DNA of 8,979 nucleotides from an uncultured Collinsella sp. (GCA_900550835.1 URTP01000087.1:1-8979), one strand, 5' to 3'; shown: positions 1-6,482, counted from the stretch's first letter. Notes: a model not told the origin generated them from the letters alone. Translations and numbers: made by a program.

Positions 1-1
1 G

Positions 2-109
2 GCGGCGGTTCCGGCAGGACCGGCGCATGAGGGCGGCCTGCCGCTCGTGGACGGCGCCGGCGAGGACCCGGGTGCCACGGTGGCCATGCCGGCTGTGCCT
101 CAGGAGTAG
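2..109 (+). CDS. C-terminal tail of an unidentified protein (5' end outside window)
   Basis: An open frame enters from the left edge and ends at TAG 107-109, giving 35 codons. The visible residues are rich in Ala, Gly, Pro, Glu and Val (for example GEDPGATVAMPAVPQE at the very end), which looks like a disordered C-terminal tail and not a folded domain. Strongly GC-rich third positions resemble the genuine genes nearby, and the stop lies 80 bp before the next promoter. No domain can be assigned. It could also be a chance frame, because the other forward frame checked (starting at base 1) stops early at TGA 28-30. Confidence 0.5.
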   Translation, partial: AAVPAGPAHEGGLPLVDGAGEDPGATVAMPAVPQE

Positions 110-188
110 GCCTACGCGTTTATCACCATCACGTACCTGCGCCTTTGCCGTACGCAGATGAGCGGAGCGGCAAGTGATGCGCTGCGGG

Positions 189-194
189 TATAAT
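189..194 (+). promoter_or_regulatory. -10 box (TATAAT) of the YtxH/PRC operon
   Basis: A perfect TATAAT lies at 189-194. With a 17-bp spacer the -35 position would be 166-171 (AGCGGC), a poor match to TTGACA, so the promoter seems to rest mainly on its -10 element. Transcription would start near 201, leaving a short leader of about 45 nt. This placement also rules out the upstream in-frame ATG at 174 as the start of the following gene. Confidence 0.65.
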
Positions 195-230
195 GGACAG
201 CATTCAAACGGTGGGCACCGACGTGCCCGC

Positions 231-238
231 AGGAGAGG
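231..238 (+). promoter_or_regulatory. Ribosome binding site deciding the YtxH start
   Basis: AGGAGAGG lies 7 nt before ATG 246, an ideal distance. The in-frame ATG at 240 would leave only one nucleotide after this purine run (4 nt after AGGAG), so 246 is the better start, although 240 cannot be excluded. The difference is two residues. Confidence 0.7.
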
Positions 239-245
239 AATGATC

Positions 246-635
246 ATGGGTAAGACTTTCAGCTTTGTCTCCGGCGCACTTTTTGGTGCTGCTGCTGGCG
301 CTATTATCGGTGTTGCTCTGGCCCCGCGCTCGGGCGCCGAGACCCGCGCCATGGCTGCCGATATCGCCAACGACGCCTGGGACAATATGCGCGACACCTA
401 CGAGCACAGCGCCGAGGAGGCCCGTGCCGCGGTGAATGACTTTGGCCCGATGGTCGACGCCAAGACTGACGACCTACGCGCCAAGGTCGACCTGGCCCGC
501 GAGCGCATGGACCAGCTGCGCGAGCAGCTCAACGACGCCATTTCGGGCGGCAACGTGACGCCTGCCGCCGACGTCGTGGTCGAGAACGCCGTCGAGGCTG
601 ATGCCGAGGCTGCGGAGCCCTCGACCGAGGCATAA
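246..635 (+). CDS. YtxH-domain small membrane protein
   Basis: A 129-residue protein. Residues 5-26 form one hydrophobic, glycine/alanine-rich segment (SGALFGAAAGAIIGVALAPR), followed at once by the SG-x-E-TR signature typical of YtxH proteins. The remainder, about residues 35-100, is a charged helical region likely to be a coiled coil (for example RAKVDLARERMDQLREQLND). It ends in an acidic, disordered tail. The likely topology is a membrane anchor with a soluble helical tail. YtxH relatives are linked to general stress in Bacillus, but their biochemical role is not established. It is the first gene after the TATAAT promoter, and its TAA overlaps the next ATG by one base (TAATG at 633-637), so the two products are probably made together. 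Family call is firm; function is unknown. Confidence 0.85.
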   Translation: MGKTFSFVSGALFGAAAGAIIGVALAPRSGAETRAMAADIANDAWDNMRDTYEHSAEEARAAVNDFGPMVDAKTDDLRAKVDLARERMDQLREQLNDAISGGNVTPAADVVVENAVEADAEAAEPSTEA

Positions 636-1390
636 TGCGCGCCGGGGATTTTGTCGGCGCCAAGATCTATCGCAAGCCTACCGAGGACAAGCGCACCAAA
701 AAGGACGGCACGCCGCGCAGCCCTAAAAAGCTCGGAAAGATTCACTTTCCGGTCTTTACCCCGGGCGGTACGCGCGTGGTCGGCTTTATGGTCCGCCAGT
801 CCGATATCGCGGGCATGATCGAGCGTCCCGACCGATTCGTAGCGCTCGACGCCATTGGTGTCTACGAGGGCGCCATTGCGGTCGATGACGTCAAGGACAC
901 GTACGATGCCGCCGCCGCCAAGCGCCTCGACATCAACCTGGACGATTGCATCATCTGGGTCGGTATGGACGTGCGCACGGAATCGGGCGACGTCGTGGGC
1001 TATTGCTCGGACGTCGAGTTCAAGCCGCGCTCGGGCATCGTGCAGGCATTCTATGTGACCGCCGGTGCTGCTTCGAGTGTTTTGGTTGGTGACACGCAGG
1101 TGCCGCCGACGATGCTACGCGGCTACGAGAACGGCGCGATGGTCGTCTCGGACGAGGTCAAGTCGCTTGGGTATTCGGGCGGTGCGGCCGCCAAGGCCGC
1201 CGAGGCCAGCGTCGTGGTGGGCGACAAGGTCAAAAAGGGCGCCAAGGTGCTCGACGACAAGGGATCGGTCGCCGTGGACAAAGGCAGTCGCGCACTGGGC
1301 AAGCAGCTCGGCAAGACGCGCGGCATGTTCAAGGCCTTTAAGGACGAATACCAAAAGGCGAGCGGAGGCTCGTCAAAAGCTACAAAATAG
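635..1390 (+). CDS. PRC-barrel domain protein
   Basis: A 251-residue soluble protein with no signal peptide or membrane segment. It appears to contain two PRC-barrel-like units. The first covers about residues 5-95 (GAKIYRKP, then KLGKIHFPVF, then RVVGFMVR). The second covers about residues 100-175 (DDCIIWVGMDVRTESGDVVGYCSDVEF). A lysine- and glycine-rich tail (about 190-251) follows, with helical stretches such as GKQLGKTRGMFKAFKDEYQK. PRC barrels are small beta-barrels found in RNA-processing proteins (RimM), photosynthetic reaction centres and many uncharacterised bacterial proteins, and they usually mediate binding. No Shine-Dalgarno sequence is visible before ATG 635, and the start overlaps the upstream stop, so translation probably depends on coupling to the YtxH gene. 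The partner and role are unknown. The N-terminus of the MgtE-like protein further right contains the same fold class. Confidence 0.75.
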   Translation: MRAGDFVGAKIYRKPTEDKRTKKDGTPRSPKKLGKIHFPVFTPGGTRVVGFMVRQSDIAGMIERPDRFVALDAIGVYEGAIAVDDVKDTYDAAAAKRLDINLDDCIIWVGMDVRTESGDVVGYCSDVEFKPRSGIVQAFYVTAGAASSVLVGDTQVPPTMLRGYENGAMVVSDEVKSLGYSGGAAAKAAEASVVVGDKVKKGAKVLDDKGSVAVDKGSRALGKQLGKTRGMFKAFKDEYQKASGGSSKATK

Positions 1391-1411
1391 CGACGTACCA
1401 AATGATGGGAG

Positions 1412-1449
1412 GCAAGCCGGAGACCTGTTGCTCCGGCTTGCTGTGTTTA
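1412..1449 (+). terminator. Terminator-like hairpin after the PRC-barrel gene
   Basis: GCAAGCCGGAG (1412-1422) pairs perfectly with CTCCGGCTTGC (1431-1441), giving an 11-bp GC-rich stem with an 8-nt loop. The following CTGTGTTTAT contains only a broken U-tract, so termination may be partial. No promoter is recognisable between this hairpin and the next gene at 1463, so some read-through would be a simple way to express that gene. Confidence 0.7.
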
Positions 1450-1450
1450 T

Positions 1451-1458
1451 GGGGGAGG
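1451..1458 (+). promoter_or_regulatory. Ribosome binding site of the NodB-like gene
   Basis: GGGGGAGG lies 4 nt before ATG 1463. The spacing is slightly short but the purine run is strong. It fixes the start, and the basic N-terminal region read from 1463 agrees with a cytoplasmic segment before the membrane helix. Confidence 0.65.
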
Positions 1459-1462
1459 GCAC

Positions 1463-2869
1463 ATGCGCCAAAACGGATCCAACTTAAACGGGCGCTCGGG
1501 TGCGCGTCCGACGACGCGCCGCGACCTGGGGCAGCTGCCCAGCGGTCAGCGTCGACGTCGCCGTAAGCCCGGCGCGATGTACCTCAACCATAGCCGCGGG
1601 TTTAGCGACCGCAGCGCGCGCATCGGCAACGGGCGCTCGCCGCGCCGACCGTCCCGTCTGCCCTATGCGCTTATCGCCGTGGGTTGCGCGCTCGTGCTGT
1701 TTATCGCTGCCGTCGTGGGCTACGTCAACCGCAGCGTGGACGTGGAACTCAACGGGCAAAAGACCGCGGTGCGCGTGGGCTCTACGTTGCAGAATCTTAT
1801 CGACGATCAAAGCCTGACCGAAACGTACGACGCCGGCGATCTGCTGGCCGTCGACGACAGCGTGCTCAAGCGCCATGGCGGCGAAAAGCTGTCGGTGAAG
1901 GTCGACGGCAAGCGCGTGAAGCAAGGCAAATGGGATAGTCGCGAACTTGAGGGCGGCGAGAAGGTGGCGGTCAAGGACGGCCGCAACGTGTACGAAAAGC
2001 ACGAGGTCCAGGCCACGACTATCGAGCCAAAGCTTAAGGTCGAGGGCACGGGTGCCATTGAGTATGTCAAAACCTGGGGCGTTCAGGGCCGCTCCGAGGT
2101 ATGGGTCGGCGAGCAGTCGGGCAAGACGCAGGACCGCGGCGAGGTCGTGCCCGCCACCGACTGCGTAGTCGAGTGCGCAAGCGTAGCGCCCAAGGGCAAC
2201 GAAAAGTACGTGGCCCTGACATTTGACGAGGGTCCGAGCGGCGCGACCAAGCAGATCTTGCAGGTGCTCAAGGAAAAGGGCGTCACGGCGACGTTCTTCC
2301 TGTCGGGCGATGCCGCGGAAGCCTCGCCCGCTACTGCCAAAGCGATTGTCGATGCCGGGTGCGAGATCGGCTCCAACAGCTACAGCGATGATTCGCTCAA
2401 GGGCGAGGATCGCGAGACGGTGCGCAAGCAGATCGCGAAGGGCACCGAGGCGATTAAGTCGGCGACCGGCGTCGAGACGATGTTGCTGCGTGCCCCCTAC
2501 GCCGCGTTTGATGAGCAAAACTGGATCGATTCGATGGACCTGGTGTCCGCCGTGGTTTCGTGGAATATCGATTCGGGCGACTGGCTGCTCAACGGCGCTG
2601 ACGAGCAAGTATCGACCGTGCTCGATTCGGTGACGCCAGGCAATATCGTGCTGCTCACCGATAGCGATGAGTGCGCCGAGCAGACGCTCGAGGCACTGCC
2701 GCAGATTATCGATGGCCTTGTCGCCGACGGCTACAAGATCGTGACGCTCAGCGACCTGGTCAAGACGGACACGGCATTGAGCAAAAAGCTCACCTCGCTC
2801 ACCAAGGTTTCCATGCCCAAAAACGCCGTGTTCCCCCAACTCCCCGAGGACGACGACACCACGGACTAA
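1463..2869 (+). CDS. Membrane-anchored NodB-fold protein with ubiquitin-like/G5-like stalk; probable pseudo-deacetylase
   Basis: 468 residues. Residues 1-65 are highly basic and cytoplasmic. Residues 68-88 form one membrane helix with no signal peptidase site evident. Residues 91-150 resemble the DUF348/YabE ubiquitin-like fold (VDVELNGQKTAVRVGSTLQ). Residues 178-235 resemble a G5-type stalk; this assignment is weaker. Residues 247-432 align along their whole length with the NodB polysaccharide deacetylase domain, which normally removes N-acetyl groups from peptidoglycan or chitin using an Asp-His-His metal site.

Most of the key residues differ. Motif 1 TFDDGP reads TFDEGP (253-258). Motif 2 HTxxH reads N305-S-Y-S-D309. 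Motif 3 RPPYG reads R343-A-P-Y-A. The LLHD of motif 5 reads LLTD (397-400). D373-W374 of motif 4 is kept. The frame is intact and the fold core preserved, so this looks like a functional non-catalytic wall-binding or regulatory protein and not a decaying gene. A deacetylase with unusual metal ligands is the alternative. Confidence 0.88.
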   Translation: MRQNGSNLNGRSGARPTTRRDLGQLPSGQRRRRRKPGAMYLNHSRGFSDRSARIGNGRSPRRPSRLPYALIAVGCALVLFIAAVVGYVNRSVDVELNGQKTAVRVGSTLQNLIDDQSLTETYDAGDLLAVDDSVLKRHGGEKLSVKVDGKRVKQGKWDSRELEGGEKVAVKDGRNVYEKHEVQATTIEPKLKVEGTGAIEYVKTWGVQGRSEVWVGEQSGKTQDRGEVVPATDCVVECASVAPKGNEKYVALTFDEGPSGATKQILQVLKEKGVTATFFLSGDAAEASPATAKAIVDAGCEIGSNSYSDDSLKGEDRETVRKQIAKGTEAIKSATGVETMLLRAPYAAFDEQNWIDSMDLVSAVVSWNIDSGDWLLNGADEQVSTVLDSVTPGNIVLLTDSDECAEQTLEALPQIIDGLVADGYKIVTLSDLVKTDTALSKKLTSLTKVSMPKNAVFPQLPEDDDTTD

Positions 2870-2969
2870 TCATGTAAGAACGTCCCCAATGACTATGTCA
2901 CGGATACGTCAGTGTTTGGTATGCCTGCAATGTGCAGCGCATAAATTCGGTGCCGCAGCGCGATGCTGA

Positions 2970-2978
2970 TGCTATAGT
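2970..2978 (+). promoter_or_regulatory. Extended -10 promoter upstream of the MgtE-like gene
   Basis: TGCTATAGT has the TGn extension followed by TATAGT, a 5/6 match to TATAAT. The -35 position at 17-bp spacing (2950-2955, GTGCCG) is weak, as is common for extended -10 promoters. Transcription would start near 2985, giving a leader of about 205 nt before the TTG start at 3192. Confidence 0.55.
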
Positions 2979-2984
2979 TACTGC

Positions 2985-3191
2985 GGTTAATGAGGGTCAA
3001 GAGAAAGGTTACAGGTGAAATCCAAACCTCGACCATACAGTCGATGACCCCATGCAGGTGCTTTCTGCGCGTGCACGGGGTGTGAGCGTCGAGCGGCGTG
3101 CCGCCCGCGCATGCGTATACATGTCTAAAAGTCCACGGATTGCGTGCCGGCATGGCCACGCGGTCCGCAGGAATAATGATGGGGAGCACCA
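2985..3191 (+). promoter_or_regulatory. Long structured 5' leader of the magnesium-transport operon (candidate cis-regulatory RNA)
   Basis: Beginning about 9 nt after the predicted transcription start, three helices can be drawn as a three-way junction. P1 is GGGTCA 2994-2999 with TGACCC 3045-3050. P2 is AGGTT 3006-3010 with AACCT 3025-3029. P3 is CGAC 3030-3033 with GTCG 3040-3043. Further on, 3136-3146 (CGGATTGCGTG) pairs with 3157-3167 (CACGCGGTCCG) as an 11-bp stem including two GU pairs, ending 13 nt before the ribosome binding site. CATGC 3051-3055 can pair with GCATG 3109-3113. I see neither the conserved M-box (ykoK) core nor the yybP-ykoY manganese motif. A regulatory role is inferred from leader length, pairing and the genes downstream. 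Confidence 0.4.
3181..3186 (+). promoter_or_regulatory. Ribosome binding site supporting a TTG start
   Basis: GGGGAG lies 5 nt before TTG 3192. The next in-frame ATG (3210) has no comparable purine run before it, and starting there would trim the first strand of the PRC domain. TTG is therefore the preferred start. Confidence 0.65.
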
Positions 3192-5036
3192 TTGAATTAT
3201 CTGAGTGAGATGCTCAAATTGCCGGTCTTGGACGTCGACGGCGAAAAGCTCGGCGTGGTCAACGATTTTGGCATTGCTACCGGCGAAGTTTTTCCGCACG
3301 TGACGTCGCTCGCGTTCCGCGGCCCCGGCAAGACGCCGTTTATGATCAGCTGGCGCAAATGGGTCGACCGTATCGACGAGACGGGCGTGTATCTCAACAC
3401 GTCTGCCACCAATATTCGCTTCTCGTACCTGCAGCCGACCGAGCTCCTGCTGGCGCGCGACGTGCTCAATAAGCAGATCGTCGACACGCAGGGCATGAAG
3501 GTCGTGCGCGTCAACGACATCAAGTTTTCCATGTCGGGCGAAAACCAGCTGCGCCTGTTGGGTGCCGAGGTCGGTGCCCGCGGTCTGCTGCGCGCGATCA
3601 GCCCCGCACTCGAGCACGTCGTCGAGGGCTTTATGAAGCACCTGGGCAAGCCGCTCAGCGAGGACATCATCGCTTGGTCCTACATGGACCTGCTCGACCG
3701 CTCGACTAAAAACATCCAACTCTCGGTGTCGCACAAGACGCTCGGCGAGCTGCACCCTGCCGACATCGCCGACATTATCGAGCAGCTCGACCCGCGCCTA
3801 CGTGCGCAGGTGTTTGCGCAGCTCGATACCGCCCAGGCAGCCGAAGCTATCTCGGAGTTCGATGACGACGAGCTTATGACCGAGATGCTCGAGGGCCTGT
3901 CCGACACGGACGCATCGTCGATGCTGGCCATGATGGACCCGGACGACGCTGCCGACCTGATCGACGAGCTTGATTACGAGAAGGCCGAGAAGCTCCTGCG
4001 CCTGATGGGCGTCAAGGAGGAGAAGGCGATTCGTAACCTGCTGGGGTATGAGGACAACACCGCCGGCCGCATCATGACCTCGGAGTTTGTCTCCCTGCCC
4101 GCCACGGCAACGGTCGGTGACGCCATCGAGGCGATTCGCGAGCTCGACGAGGACTTCGAGAGCGTCTACTACGTCTATACCGAGGATCCGAGCGGCATGC
4201 TGACCGGTGTGCTTTCGCTGCGCACGCTGATCGTAGCCGACCGCGACGCCACGCTGGGTCAGCTGGCCTATCGCGACCTGGTCTACGTGTCGCCCGACGA
4301 GGACCAGGAAGACGTGACGGACGAGATGACCAAGTACGACCTGGTCGCTATCCCCGTCTGCGACGAGAACCGTCATATCCTGGGTATCGTAACCTTCGAC
4401 GACGCCATGGACGTTATCGCCGAGGAGCATCAGGAGGACCTGCAGATCGCCGGTGTCGGCTCGGGCGACAGCGCGTCGGACGACTCGACGAACGTGCTCA
4501 GCTGGTTCGTGCATCGCCAGTACTGGGTTGTTGTATGGGGCATCGCGTCGTGCATCATGGCGACCGTGCTGGGAACGGCGCTCGGCTCCGCGCATCTGGT
4601 GGTGTTCCCCATGTGCGCCATGCCGCTCGTGCTGCTGGCGGCCTCGCGCATGGTGTCGTTCGTCAAGAACTACTTCCTGGAGTATGACGGTCACGACGAC
4701 GAGCCCAAGCCGTATCTGGGGTTCTTCTTCCAGAGCACGGGCATGGGCCTGATTCTGTCGCTCGTGACCTACCTGTGCGCCCAGCTGGTGCGCACCGCTG
4801 CGTTCCTCGATGCGCCCATGTTTGAGGAGCAGCTCTTTACCGGGTGCTTTAATATCGCTGCCATTATTTGCCTGGTTGGCAACATGAGCGCCGTGATTTA
4901 CCTGATGGTGCTGTTCTGGCGTGACGAGCATGACCTCAACACGTCGGGCACCGCCATGAACGTCATTGCCGTCATGATTTCGTGTGTGGCGTATTGCATC
5001 GCCGCGGTGCTGCTCGCCATATCAGTCATGGGTTAG
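3192..5036 (+). CDS. PRC / MgtE_N / CBS-pair protein with a divergent five-helix membrane domain
   Basis: 614 residues from a TTG start. Two PRC-barrel-like units occupy about residues 8-170 (LPVLDVDGEKLGVVNDFGI marks the first). An MgtE_N superhelical domain covers about 187-285 (HPADIADIIEQLDP through DDAADLIDELDYEKAEKLL). A CBS pair follows at about 292-415 (TAGRIMT, then LTGVLSLRTLIV, then ILGIVTFDDAMDVI). Five hydrophobic segments close the protein at about 443-464, 467-487, 509-532, 550-575 and 589-612.

In MgtE channels the N and CBS domains sense cytosolic Mg2+ and close the pore. The helix number here matches MgtE, but the pore signature (GGNAGSQ-type) is absent and none of the five helices contains an acidic residue. 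I infer a Mg2+-sensing regulator of the transporter encoded 8 bp downstream. A divergent channel is the alternative. Simple annotation as MgtE would overstate the evidence. Confidence 0.85.
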   Translation: MNYLSEMLKLPVLDVDGEKLGVVNDFGIATGEVFPHVTSLAFRGPGKTPFMISWRKWVDRIDETGVYLNTSATNIRFSYLQPTELLLARDVLNKQIVDTQGMKVVRVNDIKFSMSGENQLRLLGAEVGARGLLRAISPALEHVVEGFMKHLGKPLSEDIIAWSYMDLLDRSTKNIQLSVSHKTLGELHPADIADIIEQLDPRLRAQVFAQLDTAQAAEAISEFDDDELMTEMLEGLSDTDASSMLAMMDPDDAADLIDELDYEKAEKLLRLMGVKEEKAIRNLLGYEDNTAGRIMTSEFVSLPATATVGDAIEAIRELDEDFESVYYVYTEDPSGMLTGVLSLRTLIVADRDATLGQLAYRDLVYVSPDEDQEDVTDEMTKYDLVAIPVCDENRHILGIVTFDDAMDVIAEEHQEDLQIAGVGSGDSASDDSTNVLSWFVHRQYWVVVWGIASCIMATVLGTALGSAHLVVFPMCAMPLVLLAASRMVSFVKNYFLEYDGHDDEPKPYLGFFFQSTGMGLILSLVTYLCAQLVRTAAFLDAPMFEEQLFTGCFNIAAIICLVGNMSAVIYLMVLFWRDEHDLNTSGTAMNVIAVMISCVAYCIAAVLLAISVMG

Positions 5037-5040
5037 GTGG
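5035..5040 (+). promoter_or_regulatory. Ribosome binding site deciding the GTG start of the Nramp gene
   Basis: AGGTGG overlaps the stop codon of the upstream gene (TAG 5034-5036) and lies 4 nt before GTG 5045. Starting here gives a short polar N-terminus (QNTKQKSGTKQK) before the first membrane helix, as usual in this family. The in-frame ATG at 4982 lies inside the upstream gene and has no such signal. Confidence 0.7.
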
Positions 5041-5044
5041 TCGC

Positions 5045-6307
5045 GTGCAAAATACCAAGCAAAAGTCGGGCACCAAGCAAAAGTTGACCATCGCGGCCAT
5101 CTTTGGCGCTATGGGTCCCGGTCTGCTGGCGGCGCTTTCGGGCAATGACGCCGGCGGCATTGCAACGTATTCCAGCGCGGGCGCCAGCTATGGCTACAAG
5201 ATGCTGTGGATGCTTCCTGTCATGACTGTGCTGCTCATCGTGACGCAGGAGACCGCGGCGCGCTGCGGCTGCGTCACGGGCAAGGGCCTGGCATCGCTCA
5301 TTCGCGAGCGCTTTGGCGTGCGCAAGAGTGTACTTGCTATGGCGGCGCTGTTGATCGCCAACACGGCTGTGACCATTTCGGAGTTTGCGGGTATTGCGAG
5401 CGGCCTTGCCCTCTTTGGCGTGCCGGCGAGCATCTCGGTGCCGTTGGTGGCGCTGCTGGTGTGGATGCTTACCATGTCGGGGAGTTTCCAGCGCATCGAG
5501 AAGATTCTGCTGCTGGTGAGCTGCGTGTTCGTGACCTACATCGTCGCCGCGTTTATGGCTGGCCCCAACTGGGGTGAGGTCGCGGTCGACCTGGTCGTGC
5601 CTAACATTCAAAATGACCCCAGCTACGTGTCGCTCGTGGTCGCAACGATCGGTACCACCATCGCGCCGTGGATGATTTTCTTGGCGCAGAACAACGTGGT
5701 CGATAAGAACGCGGGCGAGGACGACATCGTGCTGCAGCGCATTGATACCGTGAGCGGCTCGATCGCTGCTGATATCATTGCGGGCTTTATTATCATCACG
5801 ACCGGTACGGTGCTGTTCCCGGCGGGTATTCAGATTAGCGATGCTGCCGATGCCGCCCGCGCGCTGGAGCCCATCGCGGGTCAGTGGTCCACGGTGCTGT
5901 TTGCCTCGGGCCTGGTCGCAGCGAGCTTTTTGGCTGCCTGCGTGCTGCCGGGCGTTACGTCGAGTGCCATCTGCGAGGCATTTGGTTGGGAGCGCGGCGC
6001 CGATCGCAGCTGGGATGAGGCCCCGGTTTACCGCGGCATCATTACGGCCATCATCGGTATTTCTGCCGTGTTGGTGCTCATGCCCGGTGTCGATCTGTTC
6101 CAGATTATGATGACCTCGCAGGTCATCAATGGCGTGCTACTGCCCGTGGTTCTGGTGTTCCAGGTGGTTATCGCCGCCGACCGTCACATTATGGGCACTA
6201 ACCGCAACGGTCGCGTGTGGAACGTGCTCACTTGGGCGACTATCGGTGTGATTACGGTGCTCACGGTCGTTATGTTTGTTCTGCAGGCGATGGGTTACAG
6301 CGCTTAG
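5045..6307 (+). CDS. Nramp/SLC11-family transporter, probable NRMT-type Mg2+ transporter
   Basis: 420 residues from a GTG start, with about 11 hydrophobic segments (roughly 17-40, 52-70, 95-118, 127-145, 152-172, 193-215, 236-258, 281-302, 329-347, 354-378, 393-415). The Nramp fold is clear from GPGLLAALSGNDAGG in helix 1, SYGYKMLW, and CGCVTGKGLA.

Classical Mn2+/Fe2+ transporters (MntH) carry DPGN in helix 1 and MPH in helix 6. Here they read D35-A-G-G38 and A207-P-W209: the Asp is kept, while the Asn, the sulfur ligand Met and the His are lost. Replacement of the Met and Asn by small residues is the hallmark I recall for NRAMP-related magnesium transporters (NRMT), including the characterised protein of Eggerthella lenta. 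Mg2+ uptake is therefore favoured over Mn2+. The upstream MgtE_N/CBS gene, 8 bp away in the same operon, supports this. Metal specificity remains an inference. Confidence 0.87.
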   Translation: MQNTKQKSGTKQKLTIAAIFGAMGPGLLAALSGNDAGGIATYSSAGASYGYKMLWMLPVMTVLLIVTQETAARCGCVTGKGLASLIRERFGVRKSVLAMAALLIANTAVTISEFAGIASGLALFGVPASISVPLVALLVWMLTMSGSFQRIEKILLLVSCVFVTYIVAAFMAGPNWGEVAVDLVVPNIQNDPSYVSLVVATIGTTIAPWMIFLAQNNVVDKNAGEDDIVLQRIDTVSGSIAADIIAGFIIITTGTVLFPAGIQISDAADAARALEPIAGQWSTVLFASGLVAASFLAACVLPGVTSSAICEAFGWERGADRSWDEAPVYRGIITAIIGISAVLVLMPGVDLFQIMMTSQVINGVLLPVVLVFQVVIAADRHIMGTNRNGRVWNVLTWATIGVITVLTVVMFVLQAMGYSA

Positions 6308-6326
6308 CGCCTCCTTTGGACTCCAA

Positions 6327-6360
6327 ACAGGCCGCTGCCATGGGTTGCGGCCTGTATTTT
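6327..6360 (+). terminator. Intrinsic terminator of the Mg2+ transport operon
   Basis: ACAGGCCGC (6327-6335) pairs perfectly with GCGGCCTGT (6347-6355). The 9-bp stem has an 11-nt loop and is followed directly by ATTTT. It starts 20 nt after the Nramp stop codon, as expected for the end of this operon. Confidence 0.85.
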
Positions 6361-6389
6361 GCCTGTTATAGGGGGTTAGTAATATGCGT

Positions 6390-6424
6390 GTGGACAAAAA
6401 ATGCCAAATATGAGTACTGTTGCC
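6390..6424 (+). repeat. Left 35-bp terminal inverted repeat
   Basis: It begins GTGGACAAAAAATGCC and continues with AAATATGAGTACTGTTGCC. It matches the reverse complement of 6585-6619 except at four positions. It contains ATG 6410 reading into the element. Confidence 0.8.
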
Positions 6425-6452
6425 TGGATGATAGTATTTACGACCAAGAAAA

Positions 6453-6482
6453 TAATGAACATATCTAAAAATCTGTTCATTA
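6453..6482. repeat. Internal palindrome of the element
   Basis: TAATGAACA (6453-6461) and TGTTCATTA (6474-6482) form a perfect 9-bp stem with a 12-nt AT-rich loop. A second internal pair is CCATTTT 6553-6559 with AAAATGG 6580-6586. These add secondary structure inside the inverted-repeat element. Confidence 0.6.

Noticed and set aside
174..245. Upstream ATG start for the YtxH-type gene
   Set aside because: The ATG at 174 lies before the TATAAT promoter and lacks a ribosome binding site. The next 24 codons are Arg-rich and unlike the family.
1484..2839. 451-codon open frame on the minus strand
   Set aside because: It is antisense to the NodB-like gene, which has clear domain homology. Long antisense frames are common in GC-rich DNA, and this one has no recognisable domain or start signal.
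2985..3191. M-box (ykoK) Mg2+ riboswitch
   Set aside because: The conserved M-box core segments, such as the GGTGAGGCTCC block and the later CCTATGCC block, are not present.
3798..4931. 377-codon open frame on the minus strand
   Set aside because: It lies antisense to the MgtE-like gene and has a His/Arg/Gln-rich composition typical of a reversed coding strand.
5045..6307. Straight annotation as the Mn2+ transporter MntH
   Set aside because: The metal-binding Met, His and Asn of MntH are replaced, and the neighbouring gene points to Mg2+.
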